From Oscillospiraceae bacterium (GTDB taxonomy: Bacteria; Bacillota; Clostridia; Oscillospirales; Ruminococcaceae): a DNA stretch of 16,357 nucleotides. The first letter of the stretch is position 1. Each line of letters opens with the position of its first letter. The translations under genes were made by a program, and so were the position numbers. Below the pieces are notes generated by a model. That model ran no database searches and was not told the origin of the DNA. It saw only the letters and a list, made by a program, of their open reading frames with translations. Of this stretch, positions 7,590-15,507 are shown piece after piece. The DNA lies in assembly GCA_900757485.1 (NCBI GenBank), contig CAAEOA010000313.1, positions 1 through 16,357 of the forward strand. The letters run 5' to 3'.

Positions 7590-7642
7590 TAAAGAAATAT
7601 ACTTAGTGTATATATAAATAAAATAAATCGGAGGATAAAAAA

Positions 7643-8056
7643 GTGGATATTATCAAAATGGCAAGAGAAATGGGTAAGGAAATTCAGAAATCAGAAATTT
7701 ATGCAAATTTGAATGCTGCTAAGAAAAACAACGATGAAGATGAGCAACTGCAGGATTTAATCGGACAGTTTAATCTGAAGAGAATAGCGATCAATAACCA
7801 GATTAACGACAATCAGAAGCATGATGAAGATGAGATGCGCAAGCTCGACAGTGAATTGAAAGAAATTTACAATAAAATTCTGACAAACGAAAACATGGCG
7901 GCTTATAATGATGCGAAAAACGCAATGGATGATTTAATGAATCAGGTTAGTACTATTTTGATGCACAGCGTCAACGGTGCTGATCCGGAAACTTGTCCGA
8001 GCAAGCAGGAATCGGGTTGTTCCGGCAGTTGTTCCAGTTGTTCCGGCTGTCACTAA
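7643..8056 (+). CDS. YmcA/YlbF-family protein with cysteine-rich tail
   Basis: A 137-residue, mostly helical protein rich in charged residues, of the YlbF/YmcA family. In Bacillus subtilis YmcA, YlbF and YaaT form an iron-sulfur complex that steers RNase Y and developmental regulation. ymcA lies there directly after the miaB homologue and shortly before mutS, which matches this place, so YmcA is the likelier orthologue. Residues 1-110 form the helical core. The last 20 residues carry five cysteines (C118, C126, C130, C133, C136) in a Gly/Ser background, suggesting metal or cluster binding. Start GTG at 7643 with GGAGG 8 bases before it. Gap of 35 bases to mutS. Whether it is the YmcA or the YlbF counterpart is not settled by sequence alone. 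Confidence 0.8.
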   Translation: MDIIKMAREMGKEIQKSEIYANLNAAKKNNDEDEQLQDLIGQFNLKRIAINNQINDNQKHDEDEMRKLDSELKEIYNKILTNENMAAYNDAKNAMDDLMNQVSTILMHSVNGADPETCPSKQESGCSGSCSSCSGCH

Positions 8057-8091
8057 AGAAAGGGCAACAAATCGTTTTTGGGGGGATTGTT

Positions 8092-10698
8092 TTGGCTGGC
8101 TTGTCACAGATGATGCAGCAATATATGAATATCAAAGAACAGCATAAGGATCAGATTTTGTTTTTCCGGCTGGGAGATTTTTATGAAATGTTTTTTGATG
8201 ATGCTATTTTGGTGTCAAAAGAGCTGGAACTTACGCTGACCGGCAAGGACTGCGGTTTGGAAGAACGGGCGCCGATGTGTGGTATTCCGCATCACAGCAG
8301 CGAAACTTATATCAATCGTCTGATTGAAAAGGGCTATAAAGTAGCTATTTGCGAGCAGATGGAAAATCCTGCTATGGCAAAGGGCTTGGTGAAGCGCGAT
8401 GTTATCCGGGTGATTACGCCGGGAACCCTGACCGAAGGAACGATGTTGGACGAAACAAAGAATAATTTTATCGCCAGTGTTTATGTCGGGGAAGATGGGT
8501 TTGGCGCCAGCTTTGCCGACATTTCCACCGGCGATGTGTTTTTGACCGAAGTAAAAACGACAGAATCAGATGTTGAAGTGATTAATGAACTGTCAAAATT
8601 TTCTCCGTCCGAAATTCTGTATAACAGCGCTTTTGTGCCGCTGCAAAAAGCCACGGCTTTTATTAAAGACAAATTAAGATGTGTTGCAGAACTGCTGGCA
8701 GATAATAAATACGATTTGACATCCGCCGGGCAGATGATTCCCGCGCAATTCGGCGAACCCTCTTTGGAAGCAATGGGTTTGTCTGACAAGCCTCTTGCCG
8801 TTTACAGCCTGATCGGGTTGTTGTCCTATGTCAAGGAAACGCAGATGGACGGTGCGCAGCGGCTGATTCGTTACTCGGTATATCAGGACAGTCAGTATAT
8901 GACGGTGGACATGACGGCAAGAAGAAATCTTGAGTTGACCGAAACCATGCGGAATAAAGAAAAGCGCGGTTCTTTGCTGTGGGTGGTGGACAAAACCAAA
9001 ACCGCAATGGGAAAACGGCTGATTCGCAAATATGTAGAGCAGCCGCTGGTCAATCTTGCAGTTATTACAAAACGGCAGAATGCGGTTACCGAGCTGACCG
9101 AACAGAGTATCCGGCGGGATGAGCTGACCGAACAGTTGTCTGATGTTTATGATTTGCAGCGATTGATGACGAAAGTTATTTACGGCTCGGTGAATCCCAG
9201 AGAACTAAAGGCGCTTTCCTATACGATAGCGGCGCTTCCCAAGATTAAAGAAATCAGTGGGAATTTTCAGTCCTCGCTGTTGAAAGAATTGCATGACGGT
9301 ATTGACACCATGCAGGAAATCCGCAATTTGATCGAATCGGCGATTGTAGATGACCCGCCGGTTATGATGAAGGACGGGGGGTATATCCGCAAAGGCTTTA
9401 ACGCCGAGCTGGATGAAATTCGGGATATTTGTGTGAATGTCAAAGGATACATTACTCAAATTGAAGAAAAAGAAAAAAACGAAACCGGTATTAAGAATTT
9501 AAAAGTAAGTTACAACCGGGTTTTCGGCTATTACATAGAGGTCACCAAATCTTTTTTGGATTTGGTCCCTGAGCGATATATACGAAAACAGACATTGGCA
9601 AACTGCGAACGGTATATTACCGAGGAACTGAAAGAGCTGGAAGGCAAGGTTTTGTATGCCAATGAAAAAATACTAGCGTTAGAGGCCGATATCTATGATG
9701 AAGTGCGGCGGTTTGTTGCTTCCCGTTTAAGCGTTATTCAGGATACGGCAAGCTGCATTGCACAATTGGACGTGCTCTGTTCTCTGGCGAATGTTGCAGT
9801 GATGAACAACTATGTTTGCCCGACGGTAACCTTGAACGGCGAGCTGGAGATCGTGGACGGGCGGCATCCGGTGGTGGAGCAGATGCTCAAGACGGTGCCG
9901 TTTGTACCAAATGATACAAAGCTGGATTTAAATGACAACAAACTGCTGATCATTACCGGTCCGAACATGGCGGGAAAATCCACATATATGCGGCAGGTGG
10001 CGATTATCACCTTAATGGCGCAAATCGGAAGTTTTGTTCCGGCACGCTCTGCCACAATCAGCATTGTGGATAAAATATTTACCAGAGTCGGTGCATCAGA
10101 TGATCTTACCTCGGGACAATCCACACTTATGGTGGAGATGAATGAGGTGGCACAGATTTTGACCCAAGCAACCCGAAACAGCTTGGTGATTTTAGATGAG
10201 ATTGGGCGGGGAACATCCACCTTTGACGGAATGAGCATTGCCCGCGCTGTTATTGAGTATATTTTAGACCAGAAAAAGCTGGGATGTAAAACATTGTTTG
10301 CAACGCATTATCATGAACTGACGGTAATGGAAGAGCAGAAAAAAGGCGTCAAAAATTATAATGTGGCAGTAAAAAAGCGGGGCGATGATATTACATTCCT
10401 GAGAAAGATTATTCGCGGCGGCGCTGACGAGAGCTACGGCATTGAGGTGGCGAAATTGGCAGGCGTGCCAAACGCGGTTGTCAAGCGTGCTAAAGAGATT
10501 CTCAGTGAACTGGACGGGGAAAAACAGGTTCAGCGACAGCAGATGGAAAAGGTCAAAGAGCCGGAAGAAAATGTACAGATGAACTTTGTTTCAGCTTCCA
10601 ATCATGCCGTAACCGAAAAACTGAAACGGGTAGATCTGAATACGCTGACGCCGATAGAAGCACTGAATATTTTGTATGAGCTAAAAAGTCTTTTGTAA
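8092..10698 (+). CDS. mutS: DNA mismatch repair protein MutS
   Basis: The mismatch-recognition ATPase that recruits MutL. The 868 residues match MutS1. The mismatch-reading FYE motif (F30, E32 in RLGDFYEMFF) is near the N-terminus, then connector, lever and clamp regions. The ATPase has Walker A GPNMAGKST (623-631), the DLTSGQSTLMVEM segment, Walker B LVILDE (D702, E703) and a TLFATHYHEL switch. The C-terminal tail has QMNF before the final helices, where the Bacillus protein has its beta-clamp motif QLSFF. I chose TTG at 8092, preceded by GGGGGGA; it gives MAGLSQMMQQY, very close to the Bacillus start MAGYTPMIQQY. An upstream ATG at 7993 would put 33 extra codons over the ymcA end and is rejected. 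30 bases separate it from mutL. Confidence 0.96.
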   Translation: MAGLSQMMQQYMNIKEQHKDQILFFRLGDFYEMFFDDAILVSKELELTLTGKDCGLEERAPMCGIPHHSSETYINRLIEKGYKVAICEQMENPAMAKGLVKRDVIRVITPGTLTEGTMLDETKNNFIASVYVGEDGFGASFADISTGDVFLTEVKTTESDVEVINELSKFSPSEILYNSAFVPLQKATAFIKDKLRCVAELLADNKYDLTSAGQMIPAQFGEPSLEAMGLSDKPLAVYSLIGLLSYVKETQMDGAQRLIRYSVYQDSQYMTVDMTARRNLELTETMRNKEKRGSLLWVVDKTKTAMGKRLIRKYVEQPLVNLAVITKRQNAVTELTEQSIRRDELTEQLSDVYDLQRLMTKVIYGSVNPRELKALSYTIAALPKIKEISGNFQSSLLKELHDGIDTMQEIRNLIESAIVDDPPVMMKDGGYIRKGFNAELDEIRDICVNVKGYITQIEEKEKNETGIKNLKVSYNRVFGYYIEVTKSFLDLVPERYIRKQTLANCERYITEELKELEGKVLYANEKILALEADIYDEVRRFVASRLSVIQDTASCIAQLDVLCSLANVAVMNNYVCPTVTLNGELEIVDGRHPVVEQMLKTVPFVPNDTKLDLNDNKLLIITGPNMAGKSTYMRQVAIITLMAQIGSFVPARSATISIVDKIFTRVGASDDLTSGQSTLMVEMNEVAQILTQATRNSLVILDEIGRGTSTFDGMSIARAVIEYILDQKKLGCKTLFATHYHELTVMEEQKKGVKNYNVAVKKRGDDITFLRKIIRGGADESYGIEVAKLAGVPNAVVKRAKEILSELDGEKQVQRQQMEKVKEPEENVQMNFVSASNHAVTEKLKRVDLNTLTPIEALNILYELKSLL

Positions 10699-10728
10699 TT
10701 TGCATATATAAAAAGAAAAGGAGATTTT

Positions 10729-12756
10729 ATGCCGAAAATTAATGTTCTGGAGAAACATGTAGCCGAGTTGATTGCAGCGGGTGAAGTAATTGAACGGCCG
10801 GCTTCTATTGTAAAAGAACTGATAGAAAATTCCATTGATGCCGGAGCGACTGCGGTAACAGTAGAAATTAAAAACGGCGGAATCAAATATATTCGAATTA
10901 CCGATAATGGCTGCGGTATTGCCTATGAAGATGTTCCGACAGCCTTTTTGCGCCATGCTACCAGCAAGGTTCGCTATGAATATGATCTGGACAGCATCGG
11001 AACCCTCGGCTTTCGCGGAGAGGCGCTTGCATCTGTTTCGGCGGTGGCAAGGGTGGAAATGCTGACCAAAACACCGGACAGTCAGTTTGGAACCCGCATT
11101 GAATTGGCTGGGGGAGAACAAATCTCCTTATCCGAGGCGGGCTGTCCTGATGGTACCACTATTGTGGTGCGGGATTTGTTTTATAATGTTCCTGCCAGAC
11201 TGAAATTTTTAAAACGCGATATTTCCGAGGCGGGAGCAGTATCGGGAATTGTGGATAAGATTGCCTTGTCCAATCCGCGGATTTCAATCAAGTTTATTAA
11301 AGAAGGCAAGGTAGAACTTCATACACCGGGAGATGGGAATGTCCTGTCAGCCGTTTACGCTGTATTCGGAAAAGAGTTTGCACGGACGTTGATGCCGGTC
11401 GATTATACATATCAGGGCGTTCAAATCAGCGGATTTGTCAGTATTCCGGATTTGAGTAAGGCAAACCGAAAATCACAGCACTTTTTTGTAAACAACCGAT
11501 ATATTAAATCCAGAACCTGTGCCGGCGCATTGGAGGAGGCGTATCGGCATTCCATCATGGTCGGGAAATTTCCTGCCTGCGTACTTTATCTGCAGGTGCC
11601 AAACAATGCGGTTGACGTGAATGTTCATCCGGCAAAAACAGAAATTCGTTTCATGAACGAAAAGCTGGTTTACGACGCTGTCTTTTTTGCAGTGAAGTCG
11701 GCAATTTCGTCATATAATCAGCAGCTGCTGCAGGAAAAGACTGCAACCGAGACTGTGATTCAGTCCGAAAAATCTTCTTCTGTGCCGCACCTTGATTATA
11801 TCACGAAAGCGAAAGAAACTTCATATCAAGGAGAACAAACCGTTCTTGCTTCCTCGCGCCCCAAGAATGACACTTTGCGGATTGGCGATTATAGTATTCA
11901 ATTGGAAACCGATTCACCGGCTTCGTATGTAGGAGATCATAATATACCCGAGTATCATGCTGCTGAAAAGCAACCTGAGGTGCTACAGCAATCTGAATTT
12001 CGCCATCTTGATTTAAGCAAAATTTCAGCGGCTCCACCGGAAACTGCGGATGTTCATGAAGAAAGCAAGGCGGTTCTCATTCGGGAGGAAACACCTGCCG
12101 CAGAATTAACGCCGTCGGAGGTCGTGCCCGATGTGCCGGAAGAATCCCCTGCTGCATCAGAGGCTGTGTCAGAGAAGGAAACAATCGGAAAGATCAGATT
12201 CTGCGGCGAATTGTTCAAGACCTACATTTTGGCGGAGATTGATAATAATTTCGTGATGGTGGATAAGCACGCCGCACATGAACGGATATTATATGAAAAG
12301 CTGAGAGCCTCCTGCGGTGAAATTGAGGGACAACTGCTTCTCACACCGCTGACATTGACTTTTTCCAGAGAAGATTATTTCGCATTGATTAACAGCCGAA
12401 AAGAAATCAGAAAGTATGGGTTTGAGATTGAAGATTTCGGGCAATGCACCGTGCAGGTGCGGGAAATACCGATATTTTTAGATACCCGCGACGCAACGCA
12501 GGTGTTATATGAGTTAGGCTGTAATTTAAGGAAAAACAAAAGGGATATTACTCCCGAGCTGATTGATGATATGCTTCATTCCATTGCTTGTAAAGCAGCA
12601 ATAAAAGCAAATGACAGCAGCAGCGATCAGGAATTGCTGGCGATTGTCAGGGAAGTATATACAAATGAAAACATTCGGTATTGCCCTCACGGCAGGCCGG
12701 TCGTTATTGTGACAAGTAAGTACGAGTTGGAGAAAAAATTTCATCGTATTGTGTAA
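10729..12756 (+). CDS. mutL: DNA mismatch repair protein MutL (endonuclease type)
   Basis: Links mismatch detection by MutS to strand incision. The 675 residues divide into a GHKL ATPase (1-330), a long acidic, low-conservation linker (about 340-485) and a C-terminal dimer/nuclease domain. ATPase motifs are present: KELIENSIDAGA with E33 and N34, TDNGCGI and GFRGEAL. The nuclease motif DKHAAHERILYE (D512, E518, E523) fits DQHA(X)2E(X)4E with K for Q. ACK (620-622) and CPHGRP (652-657) complete the metal site. QLLLTP at 535-540 lies where the Bacillus beta-clamp motif QEMIVP is. This set marks a nicking MutL, as expected in bacteria without MutH. ATG has AAAGGAG before it. The ATG at 12749 in another frame is not used; miaA starts after the stop. 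Confidence 0.97.
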   Translation: MPKINVLEKHVAELIAAGEVIERPASIVKELIENSIDAGATAVTVEIKNGGIKYIRITDNGCGIAYEDVPTAFLRHATSKVRYEYDLDSIGTLGFRGEALASVSAVARVEMLTKTPDSQFGTRIELAGGEQISLSEAGCPDGTTIVVRDLFYNVPARLKFLKRDISEAGAVSGIVDKIALSNPRISIKFIKEGKVELHTPGDGNVLSAVYAVFGKEFARTLMPVDYTYQGVQISGFVSIPDLSKANRKSQHFFVNNRYIKSRTCAGALEEAYRHSIMVGKFPACVLYLQVPNNAVDVNVHPAKTEIRFMNEKLVYDAVFFAVKSAISSYNQQLLQEKTATETVIQSEKSSSVPHLDYITKAKETSYQGEQTVLASSRPKNDTLRIGDYSIQLETDSPASYVGDHNIPEYHAAEKQPEVLQQSEFRHLDLSKISAAPPETADVHEESKAVLIREETPAAELTPSEVVPDVPEESPAASEAVSEKETIGKIRFCGELFKTYILAEIDNNFVMVDKHAAHERILYEKLRASCGEIEGQLLLTPLTLTFSREDYFALINSRKEIRKYGFEIEDFGQCTVQVREIPIFLDTRDATQVLYELGCNLRKNKRDITPELIDDMLHSIACKAAIKANDSSSDQELLAIVREVYTNENIRYCPHGRPVVIVTSKYELEKKFHRIV

Positions 12757-12772
12757 GAAAAGGAGCATTCGG

Positions 12773-13711
12773 ATGGAAAAGAAAATTCCGCTGCTTGTAG
12801 TGGTCGGTCCGACTGCTTCGGGAAAGACGGCGCTTGCAGTTTCGCTTGCAAAGCAGTTTCACGGCGAAGTGATCTCTGCTGATTCGATGCAGATTTATAA
12901 AAAAATGAATATAGCGACAGCAAAACCGACCGAGGCGGAGATGGGCGGTGTTCCGCATCATTTGATAGATTGCCTGGATCTGTCGCAGAAGTTCAGCGTG
13001 GCGGATTATACTGCGTTGGCGCATCAAAAAGCAGAAGAAATTCATGAGCGGGGACATTTGCCGATATTGGCGGGCGGAACAGGGCTTTATATTGATTCAG
13101 TAGTGAACAATATTTTATTTTCAGAAATCAAGACAGATGAGGCGTTGCGCAAAGAATTGGGGTGGCTTGCGGCGGAAAGAGGAGCGGAATATCTTCTTGA
13201 GGAGCTTAGACAGTTTGATCCGGAGTCGGCTCAACGGCTGCATCTGAACAATTTGCCCCGTATTATTCGGGCTATCGAGGTCTATAAATTAACCGGCGTT
13301 ACCATGACCGAGCATCAGCGGCGCAGCAGACTGGAACCCACCGGATATCAATCGATAATCATCGGACTTGATTTTCAGGATCGGCAAAAGCTGTATGATC
13401 GGATAAATTTGAGAGTCGACCGGATGTTTGCCGACGGTCTTTTAGAAGAAGCAAAGGAAATACTGTCAAACAAAAACTTAGGAACGGCGCGGCAGGCAAT
13501 CGGATATAAAGAATTGCAGCACTATTTTGACGGGCAGGAAAGTTTGGAAGAAGCAATTCAAAAAATCAAACAGGAAACACGCCGGTATGCAAAAAGGCAA
13601 TTGACTTGGTTTCGGCGGAATCCGGATATCCATTGGATTTATGTCGATTGCTGCCGAAATTTTGAAGAAGTGTCGGAACAGGCTGCATTACTTTTAAATT
13701 TTATTGAATGA
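12773..13711 (+). CDS. miaA: tRNA dimethylallyltransferase MiaA
   Basis: Transfers a dimethylallyl group from DMAPP to N6 of A37 in tRNAs reading UNN codons, giving the substrate of MiaB. The 312 residues show the P-loop GPTASGKT (12-19), the substrate segment SADSMQIYKKMNIATAKPT, the HHLID motif, GGTGLYI, and the C-terminal RQAIGYKEL and TRRYAKRQLTWFRR signatures. ATG at 12773 is chosen because AAAAGGAG stands just before it; an in-frame ATG at 12749 would overlap mutL by 8 bases and lacks such a signal. It sits 16 bases after mutL and is surely cotranscribed. No clear terminator follows. The order mutL-miaA-hfq is also found in Escherichia coli. Confidence 0.97.
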   Translation: MEKKIPLLVVVGPTASGKTALAVSLAKQFHGEVISADSMQIYKKMNIATAKPTEAEMGGVPHHLIDCLDLSQKFSVADYTALAHQKAEEIHERGHLPILAGGTGLYIDSVVNNILFSEIKTDEALRKELGWLAAERGAEYLLEELRQFDPESAQRLHLNNLPRIIRAIEVYKLTGVTMTEHQRRSRLEPTGYQSIIIGLDFQDRQKLYDRINLRVDRMFADGLLEEAKEILSNKNLGTARQAIGYKELQHYFDGQESLEEAIQKIKQETRRYAKRQLTWFRRNPDIHWIYVDCCRNFEEVSEQAALLLNFIE

Positions 13712-13746
13712 TTTGCAAATTATTTTACATTTTATCTGGAAATCTA

Positions 13747-13755
13747 TGATATAAT
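13747..13755 (+). promoter_or_regulatory. Extended -10 promoter of hfq
   Basis: TGA-TATAAT forms an extended -10 element. No good -35 box is seen at 16-18 bases; TTTACA at 13724-13729 is 20 bases away. It would give a leader of about 135 bases before hfq. Confidence 0.5.
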
Positions 13756-13784
13756 GTGATATTATATTAATAAGCAGTATGTGC

Positions 13785-13858
13785 GCCTGTAAAATGCGGT
13801 CAATTTATGTTTTATCAGGCATATATTCGGGAAATGTTACACAGAAGCTATGTGACAT
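13785..13858 (+). promoter_or_regulatory. Structured leader of hfq
   Basis: Two hairpins can form before hfq. In the first, GCCTG-TAAAA pairs with TTTTA-T-CAGGC (13785-13820), ten pairs with one bulged T and a 15-base loop. In the second, ATGTTACA pairs with TGTGACAT (13834-13858), eight pairs with one G-T. The second can alternatively be replaced by TGAC-AT-GTCA flanked by AGC and GCT. Neither has a T run, so they are not ordinary terminators. I match them to no known riboswitch. Confidence 0.45.
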
Positions 13859-13898
13859 GTCAGCTTTGGGAATACGATATATGAAAGGGTGCAATTAG

Positions 13899-14156
13899 GT
13901 GAAAACGTTGAATTTGCAGGATATCTTTTTAAATCAAGCAAGGAAAGAGAAAATGCCGGTAACTATTTTTCTCACCAATGGCTTTCAATTCCGGGGAATC
14001 GTGCAGGGATTTGATAATTTTACCATTGTGCTGGATAGTGACGGAAAACAGAATTTAGTTTATAAGCACGCTGTTTCTACCATTGTTCCGTCCCGCCCTA
14101 TTTCTATGTCTGAAGCGATGGAAAAAGCATCTGAAGAAACGAAAAGCGTTGAATAA
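13899..14156 (+). CDS. hfq: RNA chaperone Hfq
   Basis: An Sm-like protein that forms a hexameric ring and binds U-rich and A-rich RNA, helping small RNAs meet their targets. The 85 residues include the N-terminal helix with NLQDIFLNQARKEK (Q7 is at the usual uridine-binding site), the Sm1 segment PVTIFLTNGFQFRGIVQGFDNFTIVL, and the Sm2 signature with YKHA (55-58) followed by VSTIVPSRP. A short acidic tail follows. Start GTG at 13899 with GAAAGGG 9 bases before it. It lies 187 bases after miaA and 100 bases before the next gene. No terminator follows, so it may share a transcript with the adaptor gene. Confidence 0.97.
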   Translation: MKTLNLQDIFLNQARKEKMPVTIFLTNGFQFRGIVQGFDNFTIVLDSDGKQNLVYKHAVSTIVPSRPISMSEAMEKASEETKSVE

Positions 14157-14256
14157 ATTAGGTGTTTAAGCCGGCTTTTTGACAGCGGCGGGAACGCTTT
14201 GCTTTCGTGCAGATTTTGCTGAGGGCAAGATAGGATGTGTAAAGAGAAGGAAAGGA

Positions 14257-15507
14257 ATGATTATCAGGGTGAATTCTAAAATAATCAAAATCATTTCTGT
14301 TTTGCTCTCTATCTTTATTATCCTGTATGTGATTACCCAAGCTGTTTCTTTTTTCTATTCTCCTTATGAAACGGAGACCGTCTTTGAAACCACCATTAAT
14401 AACAGCATTCAGACAAGCGGTTTGGTGATTCGGAATGAAACCGTGATTAATCAGAAAAAGCAGGGAGTCCTTAGCTATCAGATTCCCAACGGCAGTAAGG
14501 TGTCTAAAAATTCGGTCATTGCGATGCGATATGCCACGGAACAGGATATGCTGACTCAGGTCAAAATAGAAAGTATTACCAAGGAAATCGATGTGCTGAC
14601 CGAAGCACAAAGAAAAGGTGCAACGGTTGGCGCTACTTTGGATTCTATTACTGCACAGCTCAACGAGACTTATTTGCAGTTGATGGGTGATTTAAATAAT
14701 AACTCACTGGACGAATTGGAAGATTACAAGCTAAATATACAGGAGTTAATCAGCAAAAAACATATTGTAATCGGGAAGAAAACGGACTATAATACTAAGA
14801 TTGCTTCATTACGGGCGGAGCAGAAAGAGCTGCAAAACAGTATTCAAAGCAAGCCGACTGCGGTAACGGCAGAGAATTCTGGATATTTTGCCCAAACGGT
14901 GGATGGATATGAAAATCAGTTCCGATGCGACGATGCGGCTAAGGTATCGATAGATACGTTAAATCAATTGGTTGCGCAGAAAAAGGAAATGGACGCTACC
15001 AAAGGCGAAGATACTTATATCGGAAAATTAATTGACAGCTTCGAATGGAAATTAGTTGCGCTGGTGAATAAAACAGACATTACCTCAATAAAAGCAGGCG
15101 GTTCCGTGCGGTTGATTTTTCATGCGTATGGCGATACTGAATACGAAGCAACAGTTGAGTCTGTCGATTTTAATAAGGATCGGGAGCAGAATACGATTGT
15201 TCTTAGCTGCAATGTGATGGATAATAATATTACCAGAATGAGAATAGAGGATGTGGAAATTGCCAAATCCTCGGTTACCGGAATCAAGGTGCCGAAAAAA
15301 GCCGTACGATATGAAAATGACGAAATCGGAGTATATGAAAAAATACGGCAGAAGTTGTATTTCAGAAAGATAGACAAGCTGTATGAAACAGATGACTATA
15401 TTATCAGTAAGATACATGAAGATGACGGCGATCATGAATACGTGCATCAATATGATGATGTTGTCATAAAAGGGAAGGATTTGTATGACCAAAAGCCAGT
15501 TGGTTAG
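14257..15507 (+). CDS. Single-pass membrane protein, HlyD-like adaptor
   Basis: A 416-residue protein with a short cytosolic N-terminus, one membrane helix (about 9-33), and a large extracellular part. It resembles the HlyD/RND adaptor layout: a first barrel-sandwich half after the helix (ETVFETTINNSIQTSGLVIRN), a helical, probably coiled-coil hairpin (about 93-205), a second half (SGYFAQTVDGYE), and a beta-barrel segment (about 260-315) with WKLVALVN and GGSVRLIFHA. No ABC or RND transporter is encoded beside it, so export is not established; a role at the cell envelope or division site is possible because of the neighbour. Start: ATG at 14257 with GAAGG 6 bases before it; GTG at 14269 is an alternative. 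Its 3' end overlaps yggS by 23 bases, so the two are translated from one transcript. The family assignment is moderate. Confidence 0.65.
   Translation: MIIRVNSKIIKIISVLLSIFIILYVITQAVSFFYSPYETETVFETTINNSIQTSGLVIRNETVINQKKQGVLSYQIPNGSKVSKNSVIAMRYATEQDMLTQVKIESITKEIDVLTEAQRKGATVGATLDSITAQLNETYLQLMGDLNNNSLDELEDYKLNIQELISKKHIVIGKKTDYNTKIASLRAEQKELQNSIQSKPTAVTAENSGYFAQTVDGYENQFRCDDAAKVSIDTLNQLVAQKKEMDATKGEDTYIGKLIDSFEWKLVALVNKTDITSIKAGGSVRLIFHAYGDTEYEATVESVDFNKDREQNTIVLSCNVMDNNITRMRIEDVEIAKSSVTGIKVPKKAVRYENDEIGVYEKIRQKLYFRKIDKLYETDDYIISKIHEDDGDHEYVHQYDDVVIKGKDLYDQKPVG

Noticed and set aside
7993..8091. Longer MutS start at ATG 7993
   Set aside because: It would overlap the cysteine-rich end of the YmcA-like gene and add residues absent from MutS; TTG 8092 has the binding site and the family N-terminus.
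9810..10238. 142-codon minus-strand frame opposite the MutS ATPase
   Set aside because: Antisense to Walker A and B motifs; a shadow of the conserved gene.
14166..14180. AAGCCGGCTT followed by TTT after hfq, terminator-like
   Set aside because: The palindrome has no loop, so it cannot form a proper terminator hairpin.
14179..14256. Longer start of the HlyD-like protein
   Set aside because: The added 26 residues have no membrane or signal character and no ribosome binding site; the membrane helix fits directly after the ATG at 14257.
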